A DNA stretch of 64,000 bases from Silene latifolia (taxonomy: Eukaryota; Streptophyta; Magnoliopsida; Caryophyllales; Caryophyllaceae). The stretch is taken from the NCBI RefSeq assembly GCF_048544455.1, contig NC_133537.1, forward strand, positions 308,115,738 to 308,179,737. The letters run 5' to 3'. Below, piece by piece: positions 63,742-64,000 of the stretch. Both the position numbers and the translations under genes were made by a program. How positions within the stretch are numbered: position 1 is the first letter of the stretch; each line of letters begins with the position of its first letter. The notes below the pieces were generated by a model, which ran no database searches, was not told the origin of the DNA, and worked only from the letters and a program-made list of their open reading frames with translations.

Positions 63742-64000
63742 CTTGAAAACTGGATAAGAGGTTGACGACGAATCAAAATTCGATCGACCATTCTAGCACA
63801 CTTATTCAAAGAAAAGACTCAACTTTGTGAAGTGGGAGTGTGCCACTGTGTTAAGTGAGATTTAAAAATGACAAAGGTTTGAAATATTTGTCCCAGACAA
63901 CTGTAGTGTAGTTGTAGGAGTGTTGACTCGAACTGAGCTTTGAAATGGGTTTTGTGGCCCGAATTTTGACTGGATATTTGGACAGAGTTTCGACTTATTT
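63742..64000 (-). other. leader of the Tat element, up to the window edge
   Basis: Non-coding. One TCGATCGA word lies near 63781. The 5' LTR is not reached. Confidence 0.5.

Larger units (their letters stand above)
36458..64000 (-). mobile_element. very large Tat/Ogre-like element with nested insertions (inferred)
   Basis: On the minus strand, gag-protease lies at the right (59609-63741). Further left are the antisense DUF7745-like and plant-mobile-domain genes, then 3' non-coding DNA, a polypurine tract and the 3' LTR (36458-38803). Exact target duplications show that four later insertions split one continuous sequence: 39846-48309, 51291-52734, 53471-55181 and 60833-62159. The palindromes near 55250 are the Tat type, which ties the DUF7745 region to the LTR. 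Reverse transcriptase and integrase are not visible where expected. The 5' LTR is outside the window, so this is an inference, and the right part could be a separate Tat copy. Confidence 0.6.

Overview
This window looks like a transposon-rich nuclear chromosome segment from a flowering plant. It holds one intact-looking host gene, a calcium-dependent protein kinase (CDPK) with eight exons on the minus strand (14681-18406). It also holds a plant-type mix of Ty3/gypsy LTR retrotransposons of the Athila, Tat/Ogre and Del/Tekay types, a Copia fragment, CACTA, hAT and Tourist-like elements, Helitrons and a LINE remnant. A eudicot is likely. A member of the Caryophyllales is possible, but the sequence alone does not prove it.

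Layout. 1-7358: a minus-strand Athila-like element (ORF1-like remnant, broken gag-protease, tRNA-Asp primer site, 5' LTR) whose other end lies outside the window. 7359-14680: repeat fragments, a Tourist-like MITE, a Helitron end, an exon-like ORF and a LINE-like segment. 14681-18406: the CDPK gene. 18720-26615: two inverted Helitrons around a microsatellite-tipped element, then a decayed CACTA transposon between two 496-bp direct repeats. 26616-28630: a LINE RNase H remnant carrying a hAT MITE with a perfect 8-bp target duplication. 28640-36457: a plus-strand Del-like element whose 5' LTR is split by a solo Tat LTR and whose pol is cut short. 36458 to the right edge: best read as one very large minus-strand Tat/Ogre-like element (3' LTR, polypurine tract, antisense plant-mobile-domain and DUF7745-like genes, then gag-protease). 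Into it went a complete Athila-like element (39846-48309, TSD GTGTT), an Athila-like solo LTR (TSD GAGCG), a non-autonomous CACTA (TSD ATA), a Copia 3' piece and a Del-like solo LTR (TSD ATATG).

The most unusual signal is a set of short palindromes, arranged in pairs, inside three unrelated gypsy lineages. They sit in LTRs, leaders, the gag-protease linker and 3' non-coding DNA. The core is TCGATCGA, or CTCG-NN-CGAG, in the Athila-like and Del-like elements, and CGCAGCA-NN-TGCTGCG in the Tat-like element. Spacing is nearly quantised at 20-21 and 29-30 bp. Bases flanking the cores change together so that the palindrome is kept, while the spacers differ.

A second theme is that the complete Athila-like element, and apparently its relative at the left edge and the Tat element, keep gag-protease but show no reverse transcriptase or integrase. 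The stop codons that break these genes are mostly explainable as C-to-T or G-to-A changes, as expected for methylated, silenced copies.
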